DNA from: Paractinoplanes ovalisporus
Lineage (GTDB): Bacteria > Actinomycetota > Actinomycetes > Mycobacteriales > Micromonosporaceae
Length of the DNA stretch: 64,000 bases
Direction: 5' to 3'
NCBI RefSeq assembly: GCF_016834655.1
Contig: NZ_JAENHP010000006.1
Span: 310,001 to 374,000 of the forward strand
In this document: in pieces, positions 41,782 to 50,287 of the stretch
Numbering within the stretch: position 1 is the stretch's first letter
How the letters are laid out: each line of letters begins with the position of its first letter
The notes under the pieces: generated by a model
Seen by the model: the letters and a program-made list of their open reading frames with translations, nothing else
What the model was told of the DNA's origin: nothing
Database searches by the model: none
Made by a program: the position numbers and the translations under genes

Positions 41782-42129
41782 CTACTGCGGCTGGTCCTTT
41801 GTGCGGTGAAGCAGCCAGTTGACCCCGTCGGTGTGAATCAGCGCGTACCGGTGTGAGCCGTCCCGGCCGTGCAGGGTGAAGACGATCCGCTTGTCGTTGC
41901 GGTCCTCTTGCTCCCACCAGCCGATGTCGGCGATCGACTTGTCCGGATCGGTGTAGGTGAGGTGGTCGAGGCCGTGGTCGGGCACGGCGACGGCCAGCCG
42001 GTTCTTGGCCGGGTCGGTCGGCAGGCCGCGCGGGACGGCCCACGAGCGCAGCACGCCCTCCTCCTCGAGCCGCAGGTCGAAATGCGGCCGGGGTTTGCGG
42101 TGGTCATGCAGCACGAACGCGGGCTCCAC
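41782..42129 (-). CDS. Free-standing LigD-type 3'-phosphoesterase domain
   Basis: The protein has 115 residues and matches the phosphoesterase domain that normally forms the N-terminus of DNA ligase D. FVLHDHRKPRPHFDLRLEEE carries the His/Asp/Arg metal-site pattern, then GVLRSWAVPRGLP, IADIGWWEQ and IVFTLHGRDG. The LigD form trims 3' ends during non-homologous end joining. Here there are no ligase or polymerase domains. It starts at GTG 42129 and overlaps the end of the glycosyltransferase gene by 26 bases, so the two may be co-translated. It is shorter than most LigD domains by about 30 residues. Confidence 0.8.
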   Translation of the reverse strand: MEPAFVLHDHRKPRPHFDLRLEEEGVLRSWAVPRGLPTDPAKNRLAVAVPDHGLDHLTYTDPDKSIADIGWWEQEDRNDKRIVFTLHGRDGSHRYALIHTDGVNWLLHRTKDQPQ

Positions 42130-42877
42130 CCTCGAACTGTATGCGGGTTCGGACGTCGGCGAGGGGCAGAGTCGGCAGGGTCCGCCGCAGGCGTGCGATG
42201 CCCCGCAGGTCCTCCCGGGCCGTGGCGACGATGTCGACCTTGCTGTTCGGGTCGTCCACCCAGTCGACCGGCACCTCGTGTGTCCGCAGCCCGGCCCGCT
42301 CGGCCAGCACCAGCAGCTCCGTGTCGAAGAACCAGTTCGTGTCCTGCACCATCGGCAGCACCGCCCGCGCGGCCCCGGCCCGGATCGCCTTGAAACCGCA
42401 CTGGGCGTCGGTGAACTTCGCCCCCAGGGTCGCGCGCAGCAGCAGGTTGTAGCTGCGCGAGATGAACTCCCGCTTGGGCCCGCGCACCACCCGGGAGCCG
42501 CGCCGCAGCCGCGACCCGATCGCCACGTCGGAGTGCCCCGAGATCAGCGGCGCCACCAGCGGCAGCAGCGCCGCCAGGTCGGTCGACAGGTCGACGTCCA
42601 TGTACGCCAGCACCGGCGCGTCCGAATTCAGCCACGTGTACTTGAGGGCACGTCCCCGGCCCTTTTGGGCGAGATAGACCGCGGTCACCTCGGGCAGTTC
42701 GACGGCGAGCCGCCCGGCGATCAGGGGAGTGTCGTCGGTGCTGGCGTTGTCGGCGATCGTGATGCGGAACGGGAACGGCGAGACCGCGCGCAGGTAGTCG
42801 CGCAGGCGGCGCACGCTGTTCTCCACGTCGGCGGCTTCGTTGTAGACCGGGATGACGATGTCGACCACTGGCTTCAT
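42104..42877 (-). CDS. GT2 family glycosyltransferase (dolichyl-/polyprenyl-phosphate type)
   Basis: The protein has 257 residues. The GT-A fold is shown by VDIVIPVYNEAADVENSV at the start, ADNASTDDT for nucleotide binding, and YMDVDLSTDLAALLPLV with the DxD metal motif. GSRLRRGSRVVRGPKREFIS and DAQCGFKAIRAGAA are typical of enzymes that load a sugar onto polyprenyl phosphate. DWVDDPNSKVDI is conserved near the end. It has no membrane domain. It probably makes a lipid-linked sugar for cell envelope glycans. Confidence 0.88.
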   Translation of the reverse strand: MKPVVDIVIPVYNEAADVENSVRRLRDYLRAVSPFPFRITIADNASTDDTPLIAGRLAVELPEVTAVYLAQKGRGRALKYTWLNSDAPVLAYMDVDLSTDLAALLPLVAPLISGHSDVAIGSRLRRGSRVVRGPKREFISRSYNLLLRATLGAKFTDAQCGFKAIRAGAARAVLPMVQDTNWFFDTELLVLAERAGLRTHEVPVDWVDDPNSKVDIVATAREDLRGIARLRRTLPTLPLADVRTRIQFEGGARVRAA

Positions 42878-42949
42878 GCGGTCAACGATCGTCGCGGCGA
42901 CTTTCTTCAGGGTGTGGCAAAACTGTGTGACCTCTGTGAAAGTACCTCC

Positions 42950-44134
42950 ATGCGCCCGAGATCAGCCCTCGCGCTCAGCGCCCTGGCCGTCGGCACGTTC
43001 GCGCTCGGGATGACCGAATTCGTCATCACCGGCCTGCTCCCCGAGATCGCCGCCGAGTTCACCGTGTCGATCCCCACGGCGGGCCTCCTGATCTCCGCGT
43101 ACGCCCTGAGCGTCGTGATCGGCGGCCCGCTGCTCACCGCCCTGGTCGCCCGGCGGTCGCGCAAGCCGGTGCTGATCGCCCTGCTCGGTTTCTTCGTCGC
43201 CGGCAACCTGATGTCGGCCGTCGCCACCGGCTTCGGGCTGATGATGGCGGGACGGATCGTGGCCGCGCTCTGCCACGGCTCGTTCATCGGCATCGCCACC
43301 ATCGTCGCCGCCGCCCTCGTGCGCCCGGAACGCCGCAGCAGCGCGATCGCGGCCATGCTCAGCGGCATCACGCTCGCCAGCGTGGCCGGGGTGCCGCTGG
43401 GGACGCTGCTCGGCCAGCAGTTGGGGTGGCGGGCCACGTTCTGGGCGATGGCCCTGCTCGGCCTGGCCGCCGCGCTGGCCACGGCCGCCTTCGTCCCGCC
43501 GATGCGCGCGGCGGCGGGCGCATCGGCCCAGTGGGACGCGTTCCGCAATCCCGCCGTCTGGCTCGCGCTGGGCATGACCGCGCTCGCCTTCGGAGCCGTC
43601 TACGCCCCCTTCACCTATGTCGCGCCCCTGATGACCGAGGTGGCCGGGTTCGGCTCGGGCGCGATGCCGTGGCTGCTCGTCCTCTTCGGGCTCGGCCTGG
43701 TGCTCGGCAACGTGATCGGGGCCCGCGCCGCCGACCACCGTCTGATGGGGACGATCGTCACGGCGTCGGTGGCGATGCTGATCGTGCTGGTCCTGTTCAC
43801 CTGGACCTCGCACTCGCGGGTTCCGGCCGCCGTCACGCTGTTCGCGCTGGGCGTGGTCGCGTACGCCACCGTGCCCGGCCTCACCACCCGTGTGATCACC
43901 GCCGCCGACGGTGACGGGCAGAACCTCATCGTGTCCTCGGCCGCGGTCTCGGCGTTCAACCTCGGGAACGCGGCCGGCGCGTACTTCGGTGGCCGGGCCA
44001 TCGCCGCCGGGTGGGGATTCGACTCAACGCCCCTGGTGGGAGCCGCGATGGAGGTCGGCGCGCTGGTCCTCGCCGCGCTTCTGGTGGTGACCACCCGGAC
44101 GAGGCAGACCAGCCGTTCGGTGGAGGTGGGGTAG
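42950..44134 (+). CDS. DHA1-family MFS exporter
   Basis: The protein has 394 residues and twelve membrane helices. It opens with LALSALAVGTFALGMTEFVI, the signature of the chloramphenicol/arabinose-efflux group (Cmx, AraJ, YdhP), followed by GLLPEIAAEF. ISAYALSVVIGGPLLTALVA holds helix 2, and motif A is degenerate (ARRSRKPVLI). GSFIGIATIVAAALVRPERR follows. ATG 42950 lies behind a weak ribosome binding site. It would export a small hydrophobic drug or a sugar. Confidence 0.87.
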   Translation: MRPRSALALSALAVGTFALGMTEFVITGLLPEIAAEFTVSIPTAGLLISAYALSVVIGGPLLTALVARRSRKPVLIALLGFFVAGNLMSAVATGFGLMMAGRIVAALCHGSFIGIATIVAAALVRPERRSSAIAAMLSGITLASVAGVPLGTLLGQQLGWRATFWAMALLGLAAALATAAFVPPMRAAAGASAQWDAFRNPAVWLALGMTALAFGAVYAPFTYVAPLMTEVAGFGSGAMPWLLVLFGLGLVLGNVIGARAADHRLMGTIVTASVAMLIVLVLFTWTSHSRVPAAVTLFALGVVAYATVPGLTTRVITAADGDGQNLIVSSAAVSAFNLGNAAGAYFGGRAIAAGWGFDSTPLVGAAMEVGALVLAALLVVTTRTRQTSRSVEVG

Positions 44135-44190
44135 GGAGGCGGCTGCTTTGCTCGGTGGTCGTTTCGAGAGCGTCGCCGAGAAAGGTAGTC

Positions 44191-45789
44191 ATGGGGGTTC
44201 TGGCACCCGCGCGTCGTCACCGCCGCACTCTGGCGATCGCCGCGCTGATCGGCGCCGTGGTCGTGAGCCTGTCGGCGTTCGCGCTGCAACGCGCCGACGC
44301 GGCCACCTATTCGACGGTCCAGCCGGGCTCCTTCACCGGGTACGCGTTCGACGCCTGCACCGCCCCGACGAGCGCCTCGATGAAGGCGTGGAAGGCCAGT
44401 TCGCCGTACAAGGCGATCGGCATCTACATCGGCGGCGTGAACCGGGGCTGCGCCCAGCCGCAGCTCACCGCGGCCTGGGTGAAGGAGCAGGTGCAGGCCG
44501 GCTGGAAGCTGCTGCCGCTCTATGTGGGACTGCAGGCCACCTGCACCACGATCGGCGGGGGCCGCAAGCTGATCGACAACGCGACCGCCGACACGCAGGG
44601 CCGCGCCGCCGCCTCCGACGCGATCGCGCAGGCGGCGGCCCTCGGTCTGGCGCGCGAGAGCATCATCATCTACGACATGGAGTCGTACCGGACGGACGAC
44701 GCCGTCTGCCGTAAGGGTGTGCTCGCGTTCATGAACGGCTGGACCGCCCGGCTGCACGACAACGGCTACTTCTCCGGCTTCTACTCCAGCGTCGCGTCCG
44801 GCGTGTCCGACCAGGTCGTCGCCTACACCACGCCCGGCTACACCCGGCCCGACTATGTGGACTTCGCCCGCTGGGACCAGAAGGTCACGGTGGCCGACCC
44901 GCTCATCCCCGGCACGGTCTGGCCCGGCAAGCGGCGCATGAAGCAGTACCGGGGCGGCCACAAGGAGACGTACGGCGGCGTCACGATCAACATCGACAAC
45001 GACTACGTCGACTTCGCGCCGCTGCCGAAGACGAAGGCGGCCGACTTCACCGCGAACGGCTGGTCGGACGTGCTGGGCCGCTCGTCGACCGGCTACCTGT
45101 CGGCGTTCCCCGGCAACGGCTCGCTGGTCGACACCAACCAGCGGCGCACGCTCGGCAGCGGCTTCGGCGCGATGAAGGAGATCGTCCGTATCGGCGACCT
45201 CAACCGAGACGGCCGGGAAGACGTGATCGCCCGTCAGACCAACGGCGACCTGTGGTTCTACCCCGGCACGGGCACCGGTTTCGGCGCCCGCAAGAAGATC
45301 GGCGCGGGGTGGCAGGTGCTCCGTGAGATCACCGCGATCGGCGACCTCACCGGTGACGGCTACCCCGATCTGCTCGCCATCTCCAAGGGCCACAACCTTT
45401 ACCTGTACGCGGGTCAGCCCGGCAGCAAACTGAGCGGCGCCAAGCTGGTCGGCGGTGGGTGGTCGGACAAGTCCGAACTGGCCGGCGCGGGTGACTTCAA
45501 CCGCGACGGCTTCCCCGATCTCGCCGCGCGCGTCGCCTCGGACGGCAAGCTCTATCTGTGGACCGGCAAGAAGGGCGGCTTCACCGGCAAGCGGCTGGCC
45601 CTGGGCGCCTCGGGCACCGACCTGCGTGACCTGATCGGCGTCGGTGACTTCGACCGTGACGGCTTCCCTGACCTGGCCGCCGTGCAGAAGTCGACCGGCA
45701 ACCTGGTGCTGCTGAACGGCGCCGGCAGCAGCGTGCGGGCCCCGTTCCGCCTGGCCGCGGGTTACGGCGGCATCGCCCCGCTCGCCTAG
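44191..45789 (+). CDS. Secreted DUF1906 glycoside-hydrolase-like protein with FG-GAP repeats
   Basis: The protein has 532 residues from ATG 44191, behind AAAGG. A signal peptide of about 38 residues ends near ADAATY. Residues 45-290 form the DUF1906 (Rv2525c-like) barrel: GYAFDACTAPTSASMKAW, AIGIYIGGVNRGC, LLPLYVGLQ, IIIYDMESY and DNDYVDF. The C-terminal 240 residues hold four FG-GAP/VCBS-type calcium loops: DLNRDGREDV, DLTGDGYPDL, DFNRDGFPDL and DFDRDGFPDL. It probably acts on or binds the cell wall. A perfect hairpin follows. Confidence 0.9.
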   Translation: MGVLAPARRHRRTLAIAALIGAVVVSLSAFALQRADAATYSTVQPGSFTGYAFDACTAPTSASMKAWKASSPYKAIGIYIGGVNRGCAQPQLTAAWVKEQVQAGWKLLPLYVGLQATCTTIGGGRKLIDNATADTQGRAAASDAIAQAAALGLARESIIIYDMESYRTDDAVCRKGVLAFMNGWTARLHDNGYFSGFYSSVASGVSDQVVAYTTPGYTRPDYVDFARWDQKVTVADPLIPGTVWPGKRRMKQYRGGHKETYGGVTINIDNDYVDFAPLPKTKAADFTANGWSDVLGRSSTGYLSAFPGNGSLVDTNQRRTLGSGFGAMKEIVRIGDLNRDGREDVIARQTNGDLWFYPGTGTGFGARKKIGAGWQVLREITAIGDLTGDGYPDLLAISKGHNLYLYAGQPGSKLSGAKLVGGGWSDKSELAGAGDFNRDGFPDLAARVASDGKLYLWTGKKGGFTGKRLALGASGTDLRDLIGVGDFDRDGFPDLAAVQKSTGNLVLLNGAGSSVRAPFRLAAGYGGIAPLA

Positions 45790-45806
45790 GCACGCGCTGG
45801 AAACAC

Positions 45807-45837
45807 TTGTGGCCGGCCCGAACCGGGCCGGCCACAA
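45807..45837. terminator. Bidirectional hairpin between convergent genes
   Basis: TTGTGGCCGGCCCG (45807-45820) pairs perfectly with 45824-45837 around the loop AAC. It separates the FG-GAP protein gene from the sigma factor gene. Confidence 0.85.
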
Positions 45838-45854
45838 AACTCTGGGGTGCTGAT

Positions 45855-46670
45855 TTACAGGGTGTCGGCCGCGAGCTGGCCGCGCAGCTTGGTCAGCGCC
45901 TTGGTGAGCAGCCGCGAGACGTGCATCTGGGAGATGCCGATCTGGTCGGCGATCTGCGACTGGGTCAGGTTGCCGTAGAAGCGCAGCGTCAGGATCTTCT
46001 GCTCGCGCTCGTCCAGCGTGGCCAGGGCGGGGCCGAGGGCCACGCGGGTCTCGGCCAGCTCGTACTCGTAGTCCTCGCCGCCGAGCGTGTCGCCGAGCTC
46101 GGTCGTGCCGTCGGCGCTGATCGGGGTGGACAGCGAGGTGGCGTTGTAGGCGCGGGCGCCCTCCAGGCCCTCCAGCACGTCTTCCTCGCTGACACCCAGG
46201 TGGGTGGCGACGTCGGCGACGGTCGGGGAGCGGCCCAGCGAGTGGGTCAGGGTTGCGTTGGCCTCGGTGATCGCCAGCCGGAGTTCCTGCAGGCGGCGGG
46301 GCACGCGCACCGACCACGTGCGGTCGCGGAAGTGGCGCTTGATCTCACCGATGATGGTGGGGATCGCGTAGCCGGCGAAGTCGACGCCGCGCTCGGGGTC
46401 GAACTTGTCGACCGCCTTGATCAGGCCGACCGTGGCGGTCTGCACGAGGTCGTCGGTGGGCTCGCCGCGGCCGGAGTAGCGGTGGGCGAGGTGGCGGGCG
46501 AGGGGCAGCCAGGCCTCGATCGCCCGGTCGCGCAGTGAGGCGCGCGACGGGTGACCGGCGGGCATCGCGGCCATCGCGTTCAGCAATTCGGCGGCGCTGT
46601 CGACGGGCGCGTTGGCCCCGGCCGGAAGCGTCTCAGTCTGCGTCTTGCTGCTGGTCTCGGTGACGGTCAT
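45855..46670 (-). CDS. SigF/SigB-type stress sigma factor
   Basis: The protein has 271 residues. Region 2 reads HLAHRYSGRGEPTDDLVQTA followed by TVGLIKAVDKFDPERGVDFA. IGEIKRHFRDRTWSVRVPRR marks region 3, and region 4 is ILTLRFYGNLTQSQIADQIG then ISQMHVSRLLTKAL. This is the SigB/SigF/SigG group controlled by partner switching. GGGAGGACC precedes ATG 46670. The divergent genes encode an RsbW-like kinase and an RsbV-like antagonist, which would complete the switch. Confidence 0.92.
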   Translation of the reverse strand: MTVTETSSKTQTETLPAGANAPVDSAAELLNAMAAMPAGHPSRASLRDRAIEAWLPLARHLAHRYSGRGEPTDDLVQTATVGLIKAVDKFDPERGVDFAGYAIPTIIGEIKRHFRDRTWSVRVPRRLQELRLAITEANATLTHSLGRSPTVADVATHLGVSEEDVLEGLEGARAYNATSLSTPISADGTTELGDTLGGEDYEYELAETRVALGPALATLDEREQKILTLRFYGNLTQSQIADQIGISQMHVSRLLTKALTKLRGQLAADTL

Positions 46671-46999
46671 GTCGGTTGGTCCTCCCTGGCACCTGTCCGG
46701 AGAGCCGGTCCTGATCTAGCTGGACCCGGTCGGTCGGGTGTCCCTATCTGCAGGCTGACGGCGATCGATGGGATCACCGTCAACCGCGCACGCTTGGCCG
46801 TTCGGTTATGACCAACCTAGCCGACAAGGCCAGGAAAGACTAGCCGAAAGTATGAGTTACTTTGCGTGATAGCAAATATACGTAGAGGATCTTGTTCGCC
46901 GAGTGGCGTCCGTCGATCCCTCGCACACCAGGGATTAATCCGTACAGCTGACCTAGTGGCCTGTCCGGGCCAGTGTCAAACGTTGTTGAGCGGGAAAAG
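46671..46999. other. Intergenic region between divergent sigma factor and anti-sigma genes
   Basis: No gene is visible in these 329 bases. The part from about 46830 to 46900 is unusually AT-rich for this window. A candidate minus-strand promoter sits at the far end (46951-46979). In-frame starts for the anti-sigma gene lie at GTG 46973 and ATG 47000. Confidence 0.5.
46951..46979 (-). promoter_or_regulatory. Candidate promoter towards the sigma factor gene
   Basis: On the minus strand TTGACA (46979-46974) is followed after 17 bases by CTAGGT (46956-46951). The -35 is perfect and the spacing ideal, but the -10 is weak. It would give a leader of about 280 bases. Confidence 0.35.
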
Positions 47000-47422
47000 A
47001 TGAGGGACATGACCAGGCTGAGCTCCACGGCACCCCATCCCGACGCCGTCGAGCTGCGTGCGTGGCGGCTCGACAGCTTCGGTGAGCTGCGCAAGTTGCG
47101 GGCGGCATTGCGGGAGGCGATCGAGAGGCAGACGGCCGAGACCGACGACCTCTTCGACAAGATGGCCGTGGTCGCGACCGAGCTGGCGACCAATGCGCTG
47201 CGGCACGGCCTGCCGCCGACCGAGGTGCGGTTGCTGCGCGAGGATGACCACCTCATCCTCGACGTCGCCGATCACGATCTGGGCACGCTCCCAGAGGTCG
47301 ACGCGGATCGCCCGCTGGGTGCCGGAGGCCTCGGACTGCAGCTCACGCAGACCTTCGCGATCGATGTCGGCTGGTATCAGACCGAGAAGACCAAGCATGT
47401 CTGGGCGAGCTTCCCGGGCTGA
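47000..47422 (+). CDS. RsbW-like anti-sigma factor / ATP-binding serine kinase
   Basis: The protein is about 140 residues from ATG 47000; GTG 46973 and ATG 47009 are possible starts. It has the GHKL ATPase fold: the N box is VATELATNALRHGL, the G1 box DVADHDLG, and the G2 box GAGGLGLQLTQTF. Such proteins bind the sigma factor and phosphorylate the STAS antagonist. The STAS gene follows 29 bases downstream and the SigF-type gene is divergent, which supports this role. A PP2C-type phosphatase is not encoded nearby. Confidence 0.83.
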   Translation: MRDMTRLSSTAPHPDAVELRAWRLDSFGELRKLRAALREAIERQTAETDDLFDKMAVVATELATNALRHGLPPTEVRLLREDDHLILDVADHDLGTLPEVDADRPLGAGGLGLQLTQTFAIDVGWYQTEKTKHVWASFPG

Positions 47423-47451
47423 ATCCCTCCGGGCCTGATAGAAATGCGCCC

Positions 47452-47769
47452 GTGGCGGACTCCTATCAGATCGGCCGGGCCGCGGCGATCCTGCGGCCCC
47501 GCGGCGAACTGGACATCAACGCGCGCGACGACCTGCGTGCGGCCATCCTCGAGGCGCTCGACGGGCCGGCCGGCGTCACGGTTGATCTCACGGATGTCAC
47601 CTTCATCGACTCCGAGGCGCTCGGTGCGCTGATCGACGGCTACAACGCCGCGGTCACCCTCGAGGCCGGGTTCCGGGTAGTCGGCGCTCAGGCCGGGGTC
47701 GCGCGTGTGCTCACCGTCTCAGGCGCGCAGGCGCTCTTCGACAGTGCGCGGGAGCCGTCCGGCTCGTAA
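47452..47769 (+). CDS. STAS-domain anti-sigma factor antagonist (RsbV-like)
   Basis: The protein has 105 residues from GTG 47452. It is a single STAS domain with LRPRGELDINARDDLRAAIL and VDLTDVTFIDSEALGALIDG. The serine in FIDSEAL (Ser54) is the expected phosphorylation site. When dephosphorylated it would bind the RsbW-like kinase and free the sigma factor. It forms a unit with the kinase gene. Confidence 0.88.
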   Translation: MADSYQIGRAAAILRPRGELDINARDDLRAAILEALDGPAGVTVDLTDVTFIDSEALGALIDGYNAAVTLEAGFRVVGAQAGVARVLTVSGAQALFDSAREPSGS

Positions 47770-47778
47770 CCTGCGGCG

Positions 47779-49005
47779 GTGCAACTGATCACCGCGGCCG
47801 TGCTGCTGGTCGCCGTGCTGGCGTTCGCCGTCATCCGGCCGCGGGGTCTGCCCGAGGCGGTGGCGGCCGTGCCCGCGGCCGGCCTCGCGATCGCCTTCGG
47901 CCTGGTGTCCCCGGGCGACGCCGGGGCCGAGTTCCGCGAGCTCGGGCCGACCGTCGGCTTCCTCGCCGCGGTGCTGGTGCTCGCGCATCTGGCGGCCGAG
48001 CACGGCGTTTTCTCGTACGCGGGAAGGGTCGCGGCCCGCATCGGCGGCGGTGACCCGAAGCGGCTGCTGGCGGCGGTCTTCGTCGCGGCCTCGCTCACCA
48101 CGGCGCTCCTCAGCCTGGACGCGACCGTCGTGCTGCTGACCCCGGTTGTGCTGGCCACGGCGGTCCGCGTGGGCGCCCGTGCCCGCCCGCACTCGTTCGC
48201 CTCGGCCCACCTGGCCAACTCGGCGTCGCTGCTGCTGCCCGTCTCGAACCTGACCAACCTGCTCGCGTTCGCCGCCAGCGGCCTGACCTTCCTCGGCTTC
48301 ACTGCCCTGATGACGCTGCCCTGGCTCGCGGTGATCGTCGCCGAATACCTCGTGTTCCGGCTCTACTTCCGCGGCGACCTGCGGGTGCGGGAGGAGCCCA
48401 GGCCCGACGGCGGCAACGGCCCGGCACCCCGGTACGCGCTGATCGTGCTGGCCGTGACGCTGGCCGGTTTCGCCGTCGCTCAGCCTTTCGGCGTGCACCC
48501 GGCCTGGGTCGCCGTGGCCGGCGCGCTCTTCCTGGCCGTGCCCCACCGGGTGCCGCCGGCCACCCTGATCCGCGAGGCCAACCTGCCGTTCTGCGCGTTC
48601 GTGCTGGCCCTCGGGGTGGTGGTGCTGGCGGTGCAGCAGCACGGCCTGGAGAGGTTGCTCGGCGCGATCGTTCCCGACCACGCCGACCTGCTCGGCCTGC
48701 TGGCCGTCGCGTTCCTGGCCGCCGCCCTGGCCAATCTGCTCAACAACCTGCCGGCCACGCTGGCGCTGCTGCCCGTGGTCGAGGCGAAGCCGGGACTGCT
48801 GCTGGCCATGCTGATCGGGGTGAACGTCGGTCCGAACCTGACCTATGTGGGTTCGCTGGCGACCCTGCTCTGGCGGCAGATCCTGCACACCCACGACGCG
48901 GCGCCCGACCCGCGGGACTTCCTCAAGCTCGGGGTGCTGACCGTGCCCGTGGCGCTACTCGTCGGCGTGGTGGCGCTGTGGCTGGGCCTCAAGGTCATGG
49001 GCTAG
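47779..49005 (+). CDS. ArsB/SLC13-type ion permease
   Basis: The protein has 408 residues and about eleven membrane helices. It belongs to the ion transporter superfamily with ArsB: PTVGFLAAVLVLAHLAAEHG at helix 2, TTALLSLDATVVLLTPVVLA with the conserved D-A-T-V, and NSASLLLPVSNLTNLLAFA. The second half repeats this with ALANLLNNLPATLALLPVVE. The substrate could be arsenite or another anion; no ars regulator is near. GTG 47779 follows TAACCT by six bases, so it may also be made from a leaderless message in addition to read-through from the STAS gene nine bases upstream. Confidence 0.8.
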   Translation: MQLITAAVLLVAVLAFAVIRPRGLPEAVAAVPAAGLAIAFGLVSPGDAGAEFRELGPTVGFLAAVLVLAHLAAEHGVFSYAGRVAARIGGGDPKRLLAAVFVAASLTTALLSLDATVVLLTPVVLATAVRVGARARPHSFASAHLANSASLLLPVSNLTNLLAFAASGLTFLGFTALMTLPWLAVIVAEYLVFRLYFRGDLRVREEPRPDGGNGPAPRYALIVLAVTLAGFAVAQPFGVHPAWVAVAGALFLAVPHRVPPATLIREANLPFCAFVLALGVVVLAVQQHGLERLLGAIVPDHADLLGLLAVAFLAAALANLLNNLPATLALLPVVEAKPGLLLAMLIGVNVGPNLTYVGSLATLLWRQILHTHDAAPDPRDFLKLGVLTVPVALLVGVVALWLGLKVMG

Positions 49006-49026
49006 AAAAAAGCTCATGGGCTAGAA
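48995..49026 (+). repeat. Duplicated 13-bp gene end
   Basis: TCATGGGCTAGAA at 48995-49007, which contains the last codons and TAG of the permease gene, is repeated exactly at 49014-49026. The offset is 19 bases. Confidence 0.85.
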
Positions 49027-49172
49027 GACAGGAGCGCACCCTCGTCGCCGCGCCGGTATCGGTCCGGGGAACGGCCGAGGTGATCCGGTGGGGGATTCGG
49101 CGACGGGGTGCGTCCGACGTAGTCAGTCTTGTCGATACCTTTGTTACAGGCAAGTAAAACAGGTTACGGAAC

Positions 49173-50168
49173 TTAGTTGGCCGGCGGAGCGCCGCTGGGC
49201 GGGGTCCCGCCCTGGCCCGGGCCGCCACCGCCGGGGGCGCCGCTGGGCGGGGTGCCGCCCTGGCCAGGGCCACCGCCGCCGGGCGCCGAGCCTGCGCTCG
49301 GGGTGGTCGTGGTGTCCACCTTGACGGTCAGGGTGACCGCGAACCCGCTGGAGACGTCGCCCGAGACGGCACCCGTCTGCAGGGCCGCCTCGTCGTCGCC
49401 GAACACGTTGTCCGAGGCCAGGGTGATCTGGCTCAGGTTGCTCACCGACGACGAGTAACCGGTGGTGGCGTACACCTTGTCGCAGACGTCCTTGGGCAGC
49501 GCGACCTGCGAGGTGGCGATGGCCTTGGTCGAGTCGGTGATGTCGGCCTGGCCCGGGTAGACCTCGAAGTGGATGTGCGGCCACCGGCCGGTGTAGCAGG
49601 CGGGGAAGATGCTGGTGAACTTGACCTTGCCGGAGGCGTCGGCGATCTGGACGCCGCGCAGGTAGTTCTGGTCGGTGACGCCCTCGGTGTAGAGCGAGTA
49701 GCGGCCCTCGCGGTCGCAGTGCCACACATAGACGGCGACATCCTTGAACGCCGCGTCGTTGTTCGCCATGTCCAGGATCGTCAGCTCGAGGGTCATCGGG
49801 ACGCCCTGAGCGGTGCCGCTGGCCGTGCCGAAGCTGGACCGGATGTCGCTGCGGACCACGCCGCTCTGCTCCAGCACGTCGGGCCCGTTCGACCCGTCGC
49901 CCGGATAGGGACCGGCCGTCTCGTCCGGGATCTCGCCGGTGGAGGTCGACGAGGACGCCGCCGTGGACGACGAGGAGGACGAGGTCGTGTCGTTGTTGCT
50001 GCTGCAGGCGGCCAGCCCGAGCACCGCGGCGCCCAGGCCCACCCCGCGCAGCACGTGCCGCCGGCTGGCCAGCGTGGCCAGGTCGAACCCGAGCCCCTGG
50101 TCGACGACCTCCTCGTCGGGCCGGGGGAGCCGTCGTCCCTCATAAGCCGGTCTGGGGTCCTGTGCCAT
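49173..50168 (-). CDS. Tat-exported lipoprotein with intradiol ring-cleavage dioxygenase domain
   Basis: The protein has 331 residues from ATG 50168, with GAGGAG seven bases before it. A twin-arginine signal SRRHVLRGVGLGAAVLGLAA leads to lipobox Cys55, so the enzyme is folded in the cytoplasm, exported and anchored. A Ser/Thr linker follows. The dioxygenase domain has the iron ligands expected for the family: a tyrosine in ETAGPYPGD, a tyrosine in ACYTGRW and the histidine pair in RWPHIHFEVYPG. YVWHCDREGRYSLY lies between. It would open catechol-type rings. The C-terminus has a 16-residue Gly/Pro repeat present twice. Confidence 0.9.
   Translation of the reverse strand: MAQDPRPAYEGRRLPRPDEEVVDQGLGFDLATLASRRHVLRGVGLGAAVLGLAACSSNNDTTSSSSSSTAASSSTSTGEIPDETAGPYPGDGSNGPDVLEQSGVVRSDIRSSFGTASGTAQGVPMTLELTILDMANNDAAFKDVAVYVWHCDREGRYSLYTEGVTDQNYLRGVQIADASGKVKFTSIFPACYTGRWPHIHFEVYPGQADITDSTKAIATSQVALPKDVCDKVYATTGYSSSVSNLSQITLASDNVFGDDEAALQTGAVSGDVSSGFAVTLTVKVDTTTTPSAGSAPGGGGPGQGGTPPSGAPGGGGPGQGGTPPSGAPPAN
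49189..49284 (-). repeat. Two 48-bp repeats in the dioxygenase C-terminus
   Basis: Bases 49189-49236 and 49237-49284 are near-identical. They encode two copies of GGGGPGQGGTPPSGAP. The unit length keeps the reading frame. Confidence 0.85.
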
Positions 50169-50287
50169 CGGTTCGCTCCTCATCGTGTTGCCGCACGCTT
50201 GAAAGTCACCGTAAGTCCGGTTCTTGTGGATTTGCTTTGAGTTCGCTGTCCCTCACCCCTGCATGACAGGCCTGTTACAGGGGAAGT

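Noticed and set aside
43615..46317. Minus-strand open frame of about 900 codons
   Set aside because: It crosses two well supported plus-strand genes and the sigma factor gene in another frame, with biased composition only.
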